DNA of 32,984 bases from the NCBI GenBank assembly GCA_004524725.1, contig SDNW01000015.1, positions 1-32,984 on the forward strand, in the 5' to 3' direction. The position numbers were made by a program, and so were the translations under genes. Each line of letters begins with the position of its first letter. The stretch's first letter is position 1. Origin of the DNA: Promethearchaeota archaeon (GTDB lineage Archaea; Asgardarchaeota; Lokiarchaeia; Sigyniarchaeales; SOKP01). Shown one piece after another: positions 16,479 through 23,494 of the stretch. The notes below the pieces were generated by a model that searched no databases, had not been told where the DNA came from, and saw nothing but the letters and a program-made list of their open reading frames with translations.

Positions 16479-17387
16479 ATGGAAAAAATTTTAATTGTTG
16501 GACCCGCATCACAGATGTTAGGTGTACGAATGGCAAAAGAGTTGGAAATCGAATATGTTAATACTGAGTTCAAGAGATTTCCAGACGGAGAAAATTATGT
16601 TCGTTTAAATATTGAAGATGAAACGAACCTCGCAAATAAAGAAGTCATAATAGTTCAAACAACAGGGCCAGATGCAACAGCTGATCAAAACTCGCGACTT
16701 TTTGAATTATTTATGATGATTGATTCAGTGAAACGAATGGCTCCAGCTAAAATTATTGTAGTAATACCATATTTAGCTTATGCCCGACAAGATAAGATAT
16801 TTCGACCTGGTGAATCCCAATTTGCGAATGTTGTGATAGGAATTCTGAACTCCTTTGGGATTGATGAGTTATACGTAGTTGACGTTCATGCCCCCTTACT
16901 TGTGAGTCAATCCCTATGTAAGGCTGTAAACATTGATTCCATGAAACTTTTAGCAGATTATATCAAAGCCCAAGGTGCAGAAGACATTGTAGTCATCTCA
17001 CCCGATAAGGGAGCTATGGAAAGATCAAGAGCCTTTGCGAAGCATTTTGGAGAGGAGATTCCCGTTGAGTATTTCGAAAAGGAGCGGGATGTAAAAACGG
17101 GAGAGATTGAAATGTCAGGCAAACTAAACCTCAAAGGAAAAGATGTAGTTATCGCAGATGATATTATATCAACAGGAGGTACTATGGCTTCTGCAATTAA
17201 AATTGCGAAAAAAAGCGGGGCAAAAAAAATCTATGCAGCAGCAACTCATGCGTTACTTTTACAACAAGCAAAATTTCGTATTCTTAATGCTGGAGCGGAC
17301 GAAATTATTGGAACCGATTCGATTGATAATGAGGTCGCAAAAGTATCTCTAGCGAAAACTATTGCAGATTATCTAAAATTTGATTAA
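16479..17387 (+). CDS. prs: Ribose-phosphate pyrophosphokinase (PRPP synthetase)
   Basis: A 302-residue cytosolic enzyme that makes phosphoribosyl pyrophosphate from ribose 5-phosphate and ATP, feeding purine, pyrimidine, histidine and NAD synthesis. Seen are RFPDGE (33-38), the flexible-loop motif PYLAYARQDKIFRPGE (97-112), DVHAPL with its conserved histidine H137, and the PRPP-binding loop VVIADDIISTGGT (223-235). The length is typical for the short archaeal class. A strong Shine-Dalgarno precedes it. Its stop overlaps by four bases the stop end of the convergent UPF0200 gene. Confidence 0.96.
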   Translation: MEKILIVGPASQMLGVRMAKELEIEYVNTEFKRFPDGENYVRLNIEDETNLANKEVIIVQTTGPDATADQNSRLFELFMMIDSVKRMAPAKIIVVIPYLAYARQDKIFRPGESQFANVVIGILNSFGIDELYVVDVHAPLLVSQSLCKAVNIDSMKLLADYIKAQGAEDIVVISPDKGAMERSRAFAKHFGEEIPVEYFEKERDVKTGEIEMSGKLNLKGKDVVIADDIISTGGTMASAIKIAKKSGAKKIYAAATHALLLQQAKFRILNAGADEIIGTDSIDNEVAKVSLAKTIADYLKFD

Positions 17388-17935
17388 AGAAAATCGTAAT
17401 TTTTTATTAAATCCTTTATAAGCTTTCTTATTTTCTTTTTCAAATCTTTAACAGTTGAGTTATTCTTTATTACATAATCCGCTTTTCGAATTAACCCTAA
17501 TAACCCAAAACCAATCTCTCGTTCTTCTCTGCTCTTAATATCAAGGATTGATTTTGAATCATCATCACGTGCTCTCTCAATAATTCTTTGATATCTAACT
17601 TCTTCATCGGTCTCAATTAAGATTAAAGGAAACTTCCAATGTTTTCTAAAAACATCTAATTCATAAGGACTCCTTATACCATCTACGAAAACAATTTCTG
17701 ATGGAGAGCTTTGTATCAAATCAACGCATTTTTTCGCAATAATTTCATCTCCACCTTTCCTTCTAAGATTTATTGCAAGTTGACCAAGATTTTCATCTGT
17801 TAACTTGATATTTTTTTTAATTGCTTCATTTCTTACCACATCTCCCATATTTATTATAGTCCCTAGATCTTTAACTATTTCTAAAGCAGTTGATTTTCCA
17901 GAACCTGGTAAACCACAAAAACCGATAACTTTCAA
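17384..17935 (-). CDS. UPF0200 family P-loop kinase (archaeal nucleotide/CoA kinase-like)
   Basis: A P-loop kinase resembling nucleoside-monophosphate and dephospho-CoA kinases. The Walker A is GLPGSGKST; MGDVVRNEA follows, where archaeal UPF0200 proteins read 'mGdvvR.e', and IVFVDGIRS gives the Walker B. The frame can begin at a TTG at 17959, but the family opens directly with 'MKVIGf.G.PGSGKS'. A TTG at 17935 fits that opening and has a gagtgag Shine-Dalgarno-like run before it, so the shorter form (183 residues) is preferred. The 3' end overlaps the PRPP synthetase gene by four bases, tail to tail. The exact substrate is unknown for the family. Confidence 0.85.
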   Translation of the reverse strand: MKVIGFCGLPGSGKSTALEIVKDLGTIINMGDVVRNEAIKKNIKLTDENLGQLAINLRRKGGDEIIAKKCVDLIQSSPSEIVFVDGIRSPYELDVFRKHWKFPLILIETDEEVRYQRIIERARDDDSKSILDIKSREEREIGFGLLGLIRKADYVIKNNSTVKDLKKKIRKLIKDLIKNYDFL

Positions 17936-18041
17936 AATAAATCTCACTCGGATCTTCAACTAAAATAAAACGATTATAAAAGAATAAAAAGCTTTACACT
18001 ATAATTAATTTGTTAAGTAACTGAAATCAACTGATTGTTGG

Positions 18042-19286
18042 ATGACCAGAAAACAAGATAAAAGTAAAGATGAGAAAGAAAACCACTACAACGATATAGA
18101 ATTAGAATCTATTAAGTCCTCGGAAGTATCAACTAGCTCGGAATTAATCAAACAATATGGAGTAAATCCAGTTAGAACACCCGGAATATTAAGTTATAAT
18201 GCATATCGAAAGATTATCGGATATGGATTGAGATATGCTAATGAGGATATGTCCTCAAAAGAATGGCGCGAAGTTTATGGAATTCTAATAGGTTCAGTGG
18301 AAGAAAATAAGAAAGTGTTGATAAAAGACGCCATACCAATGGTAGTGGGTGATAGAGCAGGAGTAAAATACGAAAATAAGCAGTATGTAGATATGGCTCA
18401 AATTGACGAATCAGTTTATGAACGCTCCATTCAAGATAGCAAAAATGATTTCATTATTGGTTGGTGGCATACTCATCCTGGATTTGGCTTTTTTTATTCT
18501 CCGGTTGATTGTATGACTCAACTAGGATATCAAATCCCAAACCCTTTTGCTCTTGGGATAATCTTCGATCATACAAAATTCTTATCAAATGATTTTTATT
18601 TAGGTATAGCTGGACTGCGCCTGATTAATCCTGACCAGGGTATGCTCGCTACATACGATTTTATTGAATTAGAGTATGATTTGGAAAAAGAACAAATGGC
18701 AAAGAAAGTCAGAAAAACCGTAAAAGATCTTAATAAAAAGATAGATAAGATCTTGGATGATCTTAAGTATATTAATGAGGTTTTACGAAAAAAAGCATTA
18801 GCTCAGTTGCAAAGAAATTATGGTTTAATTTTAGTTCCAAAAAAAGATATCAAGGTTACAAAAGAAGAAGCTGAAGCAGAAGAAGATGAAAACTACTTAT
18901 ATGTATGGGACCCTGAATTCTTCAAAAAAAGCTATAGAATTCCAAAATTTCGCGAAAAGATAGAAAATGAAATCGCTAAATACGAACATACATTACTTTC
19001 TCTTCAAGATGAAGGGGATAAATATGAAAGGAAAAGGGAAAAGTACCAGAAAAAGATTCAGAGTCTTTTAAGCAAACCTAACGAATGGTATAAAAAGATG
19101 ATGATTGAATTTACCGAACGAATTGAAAAGATCTCTCCACTATATGACTATTTGGATACAAATGAACGAAAAATCATCGAGCATTTTGAAACACGCAGTT
19201 CAGAATATTATAGGATTTTGGATACCTTAAATGCTCGTGCAGAATTTGAACTTAAAAATAAAAATTTAAAATCAGTTAAAATATGA
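18042..19286 (+). CDS. JAMM/MPN+ metalloprotease, Rpn11-like, with coiled-coil tail
   Basis: A 414-residue protein. Residues about 48-220 form an MPN+ domain with the full JAMM site: E77 in REVYGILIG, H143 and H145 in GWWHTHPGFGF, S153 and D156 in YSPVDCMTQ. The core GWWHTHPGFG..YSPVDCMTQ is closest to the proteasome-lid deubiquitinase Rpn11, whose core reads 'GWYHSHPGFG..LS.VDI.TQ'. Residues 1-40 are charged and probably disordered. Residues 225-410 are long charged helices, likely coiled coil, with no counterpart I know in Rpn11. The role by homology is removing ubiquitin-like modifiers. No ubiquitin, E1, E2 or proteasome gene is adjacent. Alba follows downstream on the same strand. Confidence 0.88.
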   Translation: MTRKQDKSKDEKENHYNDIELESIKSSEVSTSSELIKQYGVNPVRTPGILSYNAYRKIIGYGLRYANEDMSSKEWREVYGILIGSVEENKKVLIKDAIPMVVGDRAGVKYENKQYVDMAQIDESVYERSIQDSKNDFIIGWWHTHPGFGFFYSPVDCMTQLGYQIPNPFALGIIFDHTKFLSNDFYLGIAGLRLINPDQGMLATYDFIELEYDLEKEQMAKKVRKTVKDLNKKIDKILDDLKYINEVLRKKALAQLQRNYGLILVPKKDIKVTKEEAEAEEDENYLYVWDPEFFKKSYRIPKFREKIENEIAKYEHTLLSLQDEGDKYERKREKYQKKIQSLLSKPNEWYKKMMIEFTERIEKISPLYDYLDTNERKIIEHFETRSSEYYRILDTLNARAEFELKNKNLKSVKI

Positions 19287-19360
19287 ATAAGTTTTTTATT
19301 GATTGCTATATAAATAATAATTAGACTTCTTTTGAAAGAACATTAACAGTCTTTTCTTAT

Positions 19361-19367
19361 GAGGATC
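19361..19367 (+). promoter_or_regulatory. Shine-Dalgarno before alba
   Basis: GAGGATC lies a few bases before the ATG at 19372 and fixes the start of the Alba gene. Confidence 0.6.
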
Positions 19368-19371
19368 TCCT

Positions 19372-19686
19372 ATGACTAATGAAACAACGCTCATTATAAA
19401 AAATCGGTCAGAAAAAGAAAAAACCATCAAGGATGCGATATTTGCATTCTCAGGTGGCACAAAATCCTTATTAATCAAGGGTGAAGGCGATGAAATATCA
19501 ACTGCGGTGGAAGTTGCAGAAATATTAAAGAGTAGAATGTATCCAGGAGTAGAAATATCGAATGTATCCCTTGGAAGCAGACCATTTTTTAATAGGAGAC
19601 AGCATAGGAACTATAACAGAAAAAAAAGTAGAAATAATAAAGATTTAATTTCAAAAATTGAAATTACCTTGGAAAAAGCGATATAA
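19372..19686 (+). CDS. albA: Alba family DNA/RNA-binding chromatin protein
   Basis: A 104-residue basic protein of the Alba family, dimeric proteins that coat archaeal DNA and RNA. The expected elements are present: the opening strand TTLIIKN, the helix following EKTIKDAIFAF, the turn and strand SLLIKGEGDEISTAVEVAEILK with the classic 'G..i..AvevAe.lk' pattern, and the strand VEISNVSLGSRPF. The loop after it (RRQHRNYNRKKSRNN) is a long, strongly basic stretch that probably reaches along nucleic acid. Alba's activity in Sulfolobus is tuned by lysine acetylation, of possible interest given the deacetylase-fold gene at 1964-3055. A small zinc protein follows 9 bases downstream, so they are likely one operon. 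Confidence 0.92.
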   Translation: MTNETTLIIKNRSEKEKTIKDAIFAFSGGTKSLLIKGEGDEISTAVEVAEILKSRMYPGVEISNVSLGSRPFFNRRQHRNYNRKKSRNNKDLISKIEITLEKAI

Positions 19687-19695
19687 GTATTAAAT

Positions 19696-19860
19696 ATGAC
19701 TTTTGAAAAATTAGGACCAGTTTTAGCTGAGACCAGAACGGCGACAACGTGCGCTATTTGTGGAGATTTTATTTATAAAAGAATTTACCACGATGAGAAT
19801 TCAAAAAGTAAACAGAAAGTAGTCTTTGTTTGCAAAAATTGTTTAGAAAATAATAAATGA
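19696..19860 (+). CDS. Small zinc-ribbon protein (54 residues)
   Basis: A short ATG frame starting nine bases after the alba stop encodes 54 residues with two Cys pairs, TCAICGDF and FVCKNCLEN, spaced about 27 residues apart. That is a classic single zinc ribbon. The rest is charged and has no membrane segment. The spacing with alba on the same strand implies co-transcription. Zinc ribbons of this size act in transcription, translation or as partners of nucleic-acid-binding proteins; I do not recognise a named family. The real-gene case rests on the ordered CxxC pairs and the tight fit between neighbours. Confidence 0.75.
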   Translation: MTFEKLGPVLAETRTATTCAICGDFIYKRIYHDENSKSKQKVVFVCKNCLENNK

Positions 19861-19877
19861 TCAAAAACTCAAATTAA

Positions 19878-20711
19878 CTATTTAAAGTTTGATTGGTTAT
19901 TTGATTTCTTTTCACGTCTCTTTTCGAGATATTTGTCCCAGTTAAAACTGAGTATAAAGAACATTAGACTGATAGTAATCAGCAGCATTAGCGATTCAGT
20001 GATCACGCTAGATACATCCCCTATTTCAATTCCGGTTGCATTCAACCCTAAAACTATCAAAATTGGGAGAGAAACATAGAAAAAAGTAGTTATATTTTTT
20101 CCTAACCATCCCCAAAAAACACATCTGGCAAATCTTATTTTCATTTTTGACATTCCAAGAGCAATCCAGAGCGGATCATCTGGTATCGGTAACGCAGCAG
20201 CTAAAAATATATAAAAGTGAATACTTTTTGGATGTTCTAATACATATTTACCAAAGCCTTGGACGTTTTCGAAAGTTGGCGAACTTTTCTTTTCAGCAAT
20301 TTTTTTAGCTCCTACTCCTACTAAAAAACTCAGTAATTCACCTAAGACACTTCCTAACCCCCCTGCGATAACTAATCCCATTAATTCAAGCCAAAAAGAA
20401 GGATTTAGCATAATTTCCCCGATTAATAATCCAAATGAACTAAATCTCAAATAAATTGAATTAGAAAATGAGAATAAAACAAAAGGGTATGGAACGGGAA
20501 ACCCTATACTTGCATTCCCTATAAAACATATAAAAAAAGAGAGGAAGAGAGCAAATATATAATTACTACCCTCAGTAACACTGGCAATATTCGTTCTTGC
20601 TTCAATGATAACATTTTGGATATCTGGTACTGTTAAAAACAAAAATAGATAAATGAAAACTGCGATATAAAAAAAACTGAATACTATAGTTAATCTCCTT
20701 GGAACGGTCAT
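19878..20711 (-). CDS. VTT/DedA-like (SNARE-associated) membrane protein
   Basis: A 277-residue integral membrane protein with about six hydrophobic segments. The middle section, AGGLGSVLGELLSFLVGVGAKK (116-137), matches the DedA/VTT 'a..Gs..Gd...Y..Gr..G' reentrant helix, with a glutamate where many members carry aspartate. The section AAALPIPDDPLWIALGMSKM (171-190) matches the second amphipathic reentrant motif, 'r.iP.....y.aG...m'. Such proteins are lipid scramblases or flippases in other organisms (DedA, TMEM41B). The C-terminus is a lysine-rich tail. It sits downstream of the cyclophilin-like gene with 22 bases between them, so they form an operon. Confidence 0.82.
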   Translation of the reverse strand: MTVPRRLTIVFSFFYIAVFIYLFLFLTVPDIQNVIIEARTNIASVTEGSNYIFALFLSFFICFIGNASIGFPVPYPFVLFSFSNSIYLRFSSFGLLIGEIMLNPSFWLELMGLVIAGGLGSVLGELLSFLVGVGAKKIAEKKSSPTFENVQGFGKYVLEHPKSIHFYIFLAAALPIPDDPLWIALGMSKMKIRFARCVFWGWLGKNITTFFYVSLPILIVLGLNATGIEIGDVSSVITESLMLLITISLMFFILSFNWDKYLEKRREKKSNNQSNFK

Positions 20712-20733
20712 AATGAGGATATTATTTTTTTAA

Positions 20734-21126
20734 TTATGGAGTCCTTCTTGCTATCTTAGTATTTAATCCATTTCTTGCATTTAATAAGAGATCAAGATGG
20801 TCAATTATCTCGCCAATCTTATTTATTTTATTATTCATTTTTATATCTTCTAATGCGATTAATAACTCATCTGTTTTTGGATTGTATATGATATCTCCTC
20901 TTTTAATTTCTTTATTCGACTTCGGATTTGGACCTTTGTATAATTCCATACCTGGAAGAGTCCAATAACTTTTCGAGCCAAAACTAAATCTTCCCCTTAA
21001 TACAAAAGGCATCTTATCAAGAATGGCATCTGCGGATAGAGGTGCTAAATGTCGTATGATTCGTCCATGTAATCTCCCAATTCCAAACAGATCAACTTTA
21101 ATAAGATATTCTCGACTATCAGACAT
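20734..21126 (-). CDS. Cyclophilin-like fold protein (TM1367 type, PF04126-like)
   Basis: A 130-residue soluble protein. The sequence GRIIRHLAPLSADAILDKMP (21-40), then SYWTLPGMEL (53-62), KEIKRGDIIYNPKTDELLIAL (72-92), matches the small beta-barrel cyclophilin-like proteins (TM1367 type), where the family shows 'l...aPktv..l...lPf.g...wg.e.yf..p' followed by 'v..GDiay.p....l.if'. These share the cyclophilin barrel, but the catalytic arginine of true prolyl isomerases is usually not kept, and family function is unknown. It is the first gene of a two-gene operon with the VTT protein. A TATA-like atataa on the minus strand lies near 21164-21172. Confidence 0.72.
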   Translation of the reverse strand: MSDSREYLIKVDLFGIGRLHGRIIRHLAPLSADAILDKMPFVLRGRFSFGSKSYWTLPGMELYKGPNPKSNKEIKRGDIIYNPKTDELLIALEDIKMNNKINKIGEIIDHLDLLLNARNGLNTKIARRTP

Positions 21127-21242
21127 ATTTTATAAATATAGTATATACCAATATTTATAGTCTTATATACGCTATGAATCTTCCAAATCGATTAATACAG
21201 AAAATTTTGTCGAAAACACATGGAGGAGTGTTTTAATAATAA

Positions 21243-21285
21243 CATTTATATACTCGAATTACCATCTTACTATTGGACAATAGTA
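21243..21285 (+). promoter_or_regulatory. TATA-like box with an overlapping palindromic operator candidate
   Basis: TACTATTG and CAATAGTA form a perfect 8-bp inverted repeat with a 2-base centre (21268-21285). About 25 bases upstream on the plus strand lies tttatata (about 21245-21252), a TATA-like box. The predicted start of transcription would fall inside the palindrome, a common repressor position in archaea. No open frame lies downstream on this strand, so the target would be a non-coding RNA. Alternatively the palindrome serves the minus-strand operon that starts at 21126. Confidence 0.45.
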
Positions 21286-21506
21286 TTGCATTGGTTTAGA
21301 TTACTTTAAAACAGAATAAACAGCGTGCTAGTTGTTATCTGAAAATTATAAACATTTTAATAGCTGGTCTTTTTTTGAAACCCAGTGTATTCTTATATTA
21401 CTGATAAAAACTCAAAATCACGGTAAAATCTATTTAATTAGCGCTTCTAGCCGTAATATCAAGATATAAAGATTGTTAATACAATAAAGCAATAAATTAG
21501 TAATAT

Positions 21507-21533
21507 ACTTTGGACACTTTTTTGCACCAAAGT
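21507..21533. repeat. 7-bp inverted repeat (stem-loop) in the non-coding stretch
   Basis: ACTTTGG (21507-21513) pairs with CCAAAGT (21527-21533) over a 13-base loop rich in thymine. It could be an RNA hairpin or a protein site. It is too short to name. Confidence 0.4.
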
Positions 21534-21643
21534 TAACGAAAATTAATTACCACGTTTACTAGAAGCCTGAATTCTTAAAATCTTGTTGAAAAATGAGTAG
21601 TTTTTTAGTACACGAGACATCCAGTCAATGAAAACCGTGTATC

Positions 21644-21654
21644 AAAAAAAAAAA
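21644..21654 (-). terminator. Oligo-T terminator for the aspS-map-nucleotidyltransferase operon
   Basis: A run of eleven adenines on the plus strand is an oligo-T tract on the minus strand, 78 bases past the stop of the last operon gene. That is a usual archaeal terminator form. Confidence 0.5.
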
Positions 21655-21731
21655 TTGAGAATAGGAGCTTTGATTCAGGATTAACTTCATTGGAATTATA
21701 TGAATCAATAATTCTGAGATAATCGGAGCAA

Positions 21732-22586
21732 CTATTGTCCACCTTTTTTTTCGAAATTGCTAAGATCTATTTCAGAATCGATATCATAGAATCGATGTTC
21801 CGAATTCAACTCATAAACGAAAAATTTTTGACCTTCTGATTCTACCAAGAAATTTATCATATTTCTAATCGAGTTAATATGCATTATATTTGCTTTATTA
21901 ACGATTTTCATGATAAATTTATAAGGAAAGCATACAATTGGCACCATCTGTTTAACTTTTACTAGATTCTGATTACTAGAATCTATTTGGGTTATTTTTT
22001 TAAGGCAAATCTCTTTTTTCTCAGTAAAAGTTTCTAAGATTGAGACTGAATGGGGAGGAGCAAGTTCTAAATCCTCTCTTTTTCTATCTTGATAAAATAT
22101 TGAAGGATAGTCCCGAAATAAAGAATCATGTTGCGATATAAGCAGAAAAATATTCTTAATTAATCCTTTACTGAAAATAGTGTCCCCCGGTAGAATTAGG
22201 AACAAATCTTTCGAAGAATATCGCGACAAATCCTTAGCGAAACTCATAAATGAAAAGAACGCGCCTTTTTGATATTCCTGCCCTGAGTCTCTAATGGAAA
22301 CCCTATCATATCCTTTTTTAGCGTTACTTTTTAGCAATGCAATATGCTTTTCAATTTGGTAGCCTAAATGTCCAATTATTACTTCAATTCTATCGGTTTC
22401 TAAGTCCAGTAACAGAGAAATTAAATGATCAATAATCGATACATCATTTAATGTATGGATTTTGATTAAAGATTTAGGGGTTGATGGAAAGGTATCCTTA
22501 ATTCTAGTTCCTTTTCCAGCGGATAAAATAATAGCTACAATCTGTCTAGAGTATTTATTCTTTCGTAGTGACAATTGGATTTCCAT
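21732..22586 (-). CDS. Sugar-1-phosphate/choline-phosphate-type nucleotidyltransferase
   Basis: A protein of about 284 residues with a nucleotidyltransferase fold. The signature IVAIILSAGKGTRIKD, followed about ten residues later by TPKSLIKI, is the NTP-binding loop of the GlmU/RmlA/LicC group, and LFLILPGDTIFSKGL carries the metal-binding aspartate. FYDIDSEIDL near the end is common in the LicC/inositol-phosphate cytidylyltransferase branch ('..DIDt..D'). The frame can start at TTG 22595 or ATG 22586; ATG is preferred. Either way it overlaps the 3' end of map by about 32-41 bases, so translation is probably coupled. The activated sugar or alcohol is unknown; a role in lipid head groups or glycans is likely. 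Confidence 0.82.
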   Translation of the reverse strand: MEIQLSLRKNKYSRQIVAIILSAGKGTRIKDTFPSTPKSLIKIHTLNDVSIIDHLISLLLDLETDRIEVIIGHLGYQIEKHIALLKSNAKKGYDRVSIRDSGQEYQKGAFFSFMSFAKDLSRYSSKDLFLILPGDTIFSKGLIKNIFLLISQHDSLFRDYPSIFYQDRKREDLELAPPHSVSILETFTEKKEICLKKITQIDSSNQNLVKVKQMVPIVCFPYKFIMKIVNKANIMHINSIRNMINFLVESEGQKFFVYELNSEHRFYDIDSEIDLSNFEKKGGQ

Positions 22587-23475
22587 CCATATCAATAATT
22601 ATTGTATGCTCTTGCTGTGAAACATACTGTTGACTCTGTTCAATCAATATTGGATATTCCATAATAACATTCTTACGAAGAAAAGTTTGAATATATCGTT
22701 CTATTTGATTTGAGGGAATAATTTTGTTTTTTTCAATTATTCGAGGAGAGAAGGGGAGTTTATGAGTTATTTTTTCAATTTTATTCATATAGCTTAATTC
22801 TTGATAAGGAACATTTTTTTTTAATTTTCTTATCAAGCGAAAAATATAGGATGAAGGCCCATTCTTAACCCAACCATCTCCAGGAGTAGCAAATGGTTCA
22901 CACGCATATGCAACTCCCGGTTTTAATTCTTGATTATGCTGCATGTCTTTTGTATTTGGGATAAAGGGCCCAGCATGTAAATTAAATCTTTTTAATTCAT
23001 GCCCTCCAAGATTTTTAACGGGGTTGATTCCAAATCGACTTATTTCTTTGTGAATTGCCTCTCCAAGTTCATATAGTTTAGTTCCTGGAGCAAATATTTC
23101 AATTGCCGCTTTCAACCCCTCATTAGCAGCATCGATAATTTTCTGAAGTTCTACATCTTCATCAATATTAATCGTGAATGCGCTGTCGGCAATGTAACCA
23201 TCATAATGCGAACCAACATCGATTTTTAACAGACCTCTTTCCGGGACTATGGAAATGTCATTTAGCGAGGGACTATAATGGGCTGCAATTTCGTTTAAGG
23301 ATATATTTATTGGAAAGGATAATTCACAATTATGCTTTAAGATCTCATCTTCACATCTTTCTGCGATCTCGAGAAATGAAGCTCCAGGTGTGACTAGTTT
23401 CCTCGCAAGTCTCTTCGCTGCGATAACAGCTTTTCCTGCTTTAATATACGATTCTACATTAAATTCATTCATCAT
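22555..23475 (-). CDS. map: Methionine aminopeptidase, type 2 (archaeal)
   Basis: A 306-residue cytosolic enzyme removing the initiator methionine, of the pita-bread fold. All metal ligands are seen: D86 and D97 in KIDVGSHYDGYIADSAF, H159 in NLGGHELKRF, E193 in EPFATPG, and a C-terminal glutamate in SQQEHTIIID. The substrate histidine H68 lies in AAHYSP. The insert of about 60 residues before the last strand marks the type 2 class shared with eukaryotic MetAP2. It lies 19 bases after aspS and overlaps the nucleotidyltransferase, so the three form an operon. The N-terminus reads M-M-N-E, so the start may be the second ATG. Confidence 0.96.
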   Translation of the reverse strand: MMNEFNVESYIKAGKAVIAAKRLARKLVTPGASFLEIAERCEDEILKHNCELSFPINISLNEIAAHYSPSLNDISIVPERGLLKIDVGSHYDGYIADSAFTINIDEDVELQKIIDAANEGLKAAIEIFAPGTKLYELGEAIHKEISRFGINPVKNLGGHELKRFNLHAGPFIPNTKDMQHNQELKPGVAYACEPFATPGDGWVKNGPSSYIFRLIRKLKKNVPYQELSYMNKIEKITHKLPFSPRIIEKNKIIPSNQIERYIQTFLRKNVIMEYPILIEQSQQYVSQQEHTIIIDMDGNPIVTTKE

Positions 23476-23494
23476 TTTTATTTCATATTCTTTT

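Larger units (their letters stand above)
21127..21731. other. 605-base stretch without a gene
   Basis: This is the longest non-coding stretch in the window. All frames are broken by frequent stops; the longest ATG frame seen is a 20-codon one near 21174. Base composition is A/T-rich throughout, with no G/C-rich tRNA-like or RNase P/SRP-like block. It does hold a perfect palindrome at 21268-21285 just after a TATA-like box, and a second stem at 21507-21533. A six-base stem (TACACG/CGTGTA, about 21608-21642) precedes an A-run. A non-coding RNA or a regulatory region is possible; so is decayed sequence. Confidence 0.6.

Noticed and set aside
21127..21731. tRNA, SRP RNA or RNase P RNA in the long non-coding stretch
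   Set aside because: No cloverleaf, no T-loop-like GTTCRA with paired arms and no G/C-rich block was found.
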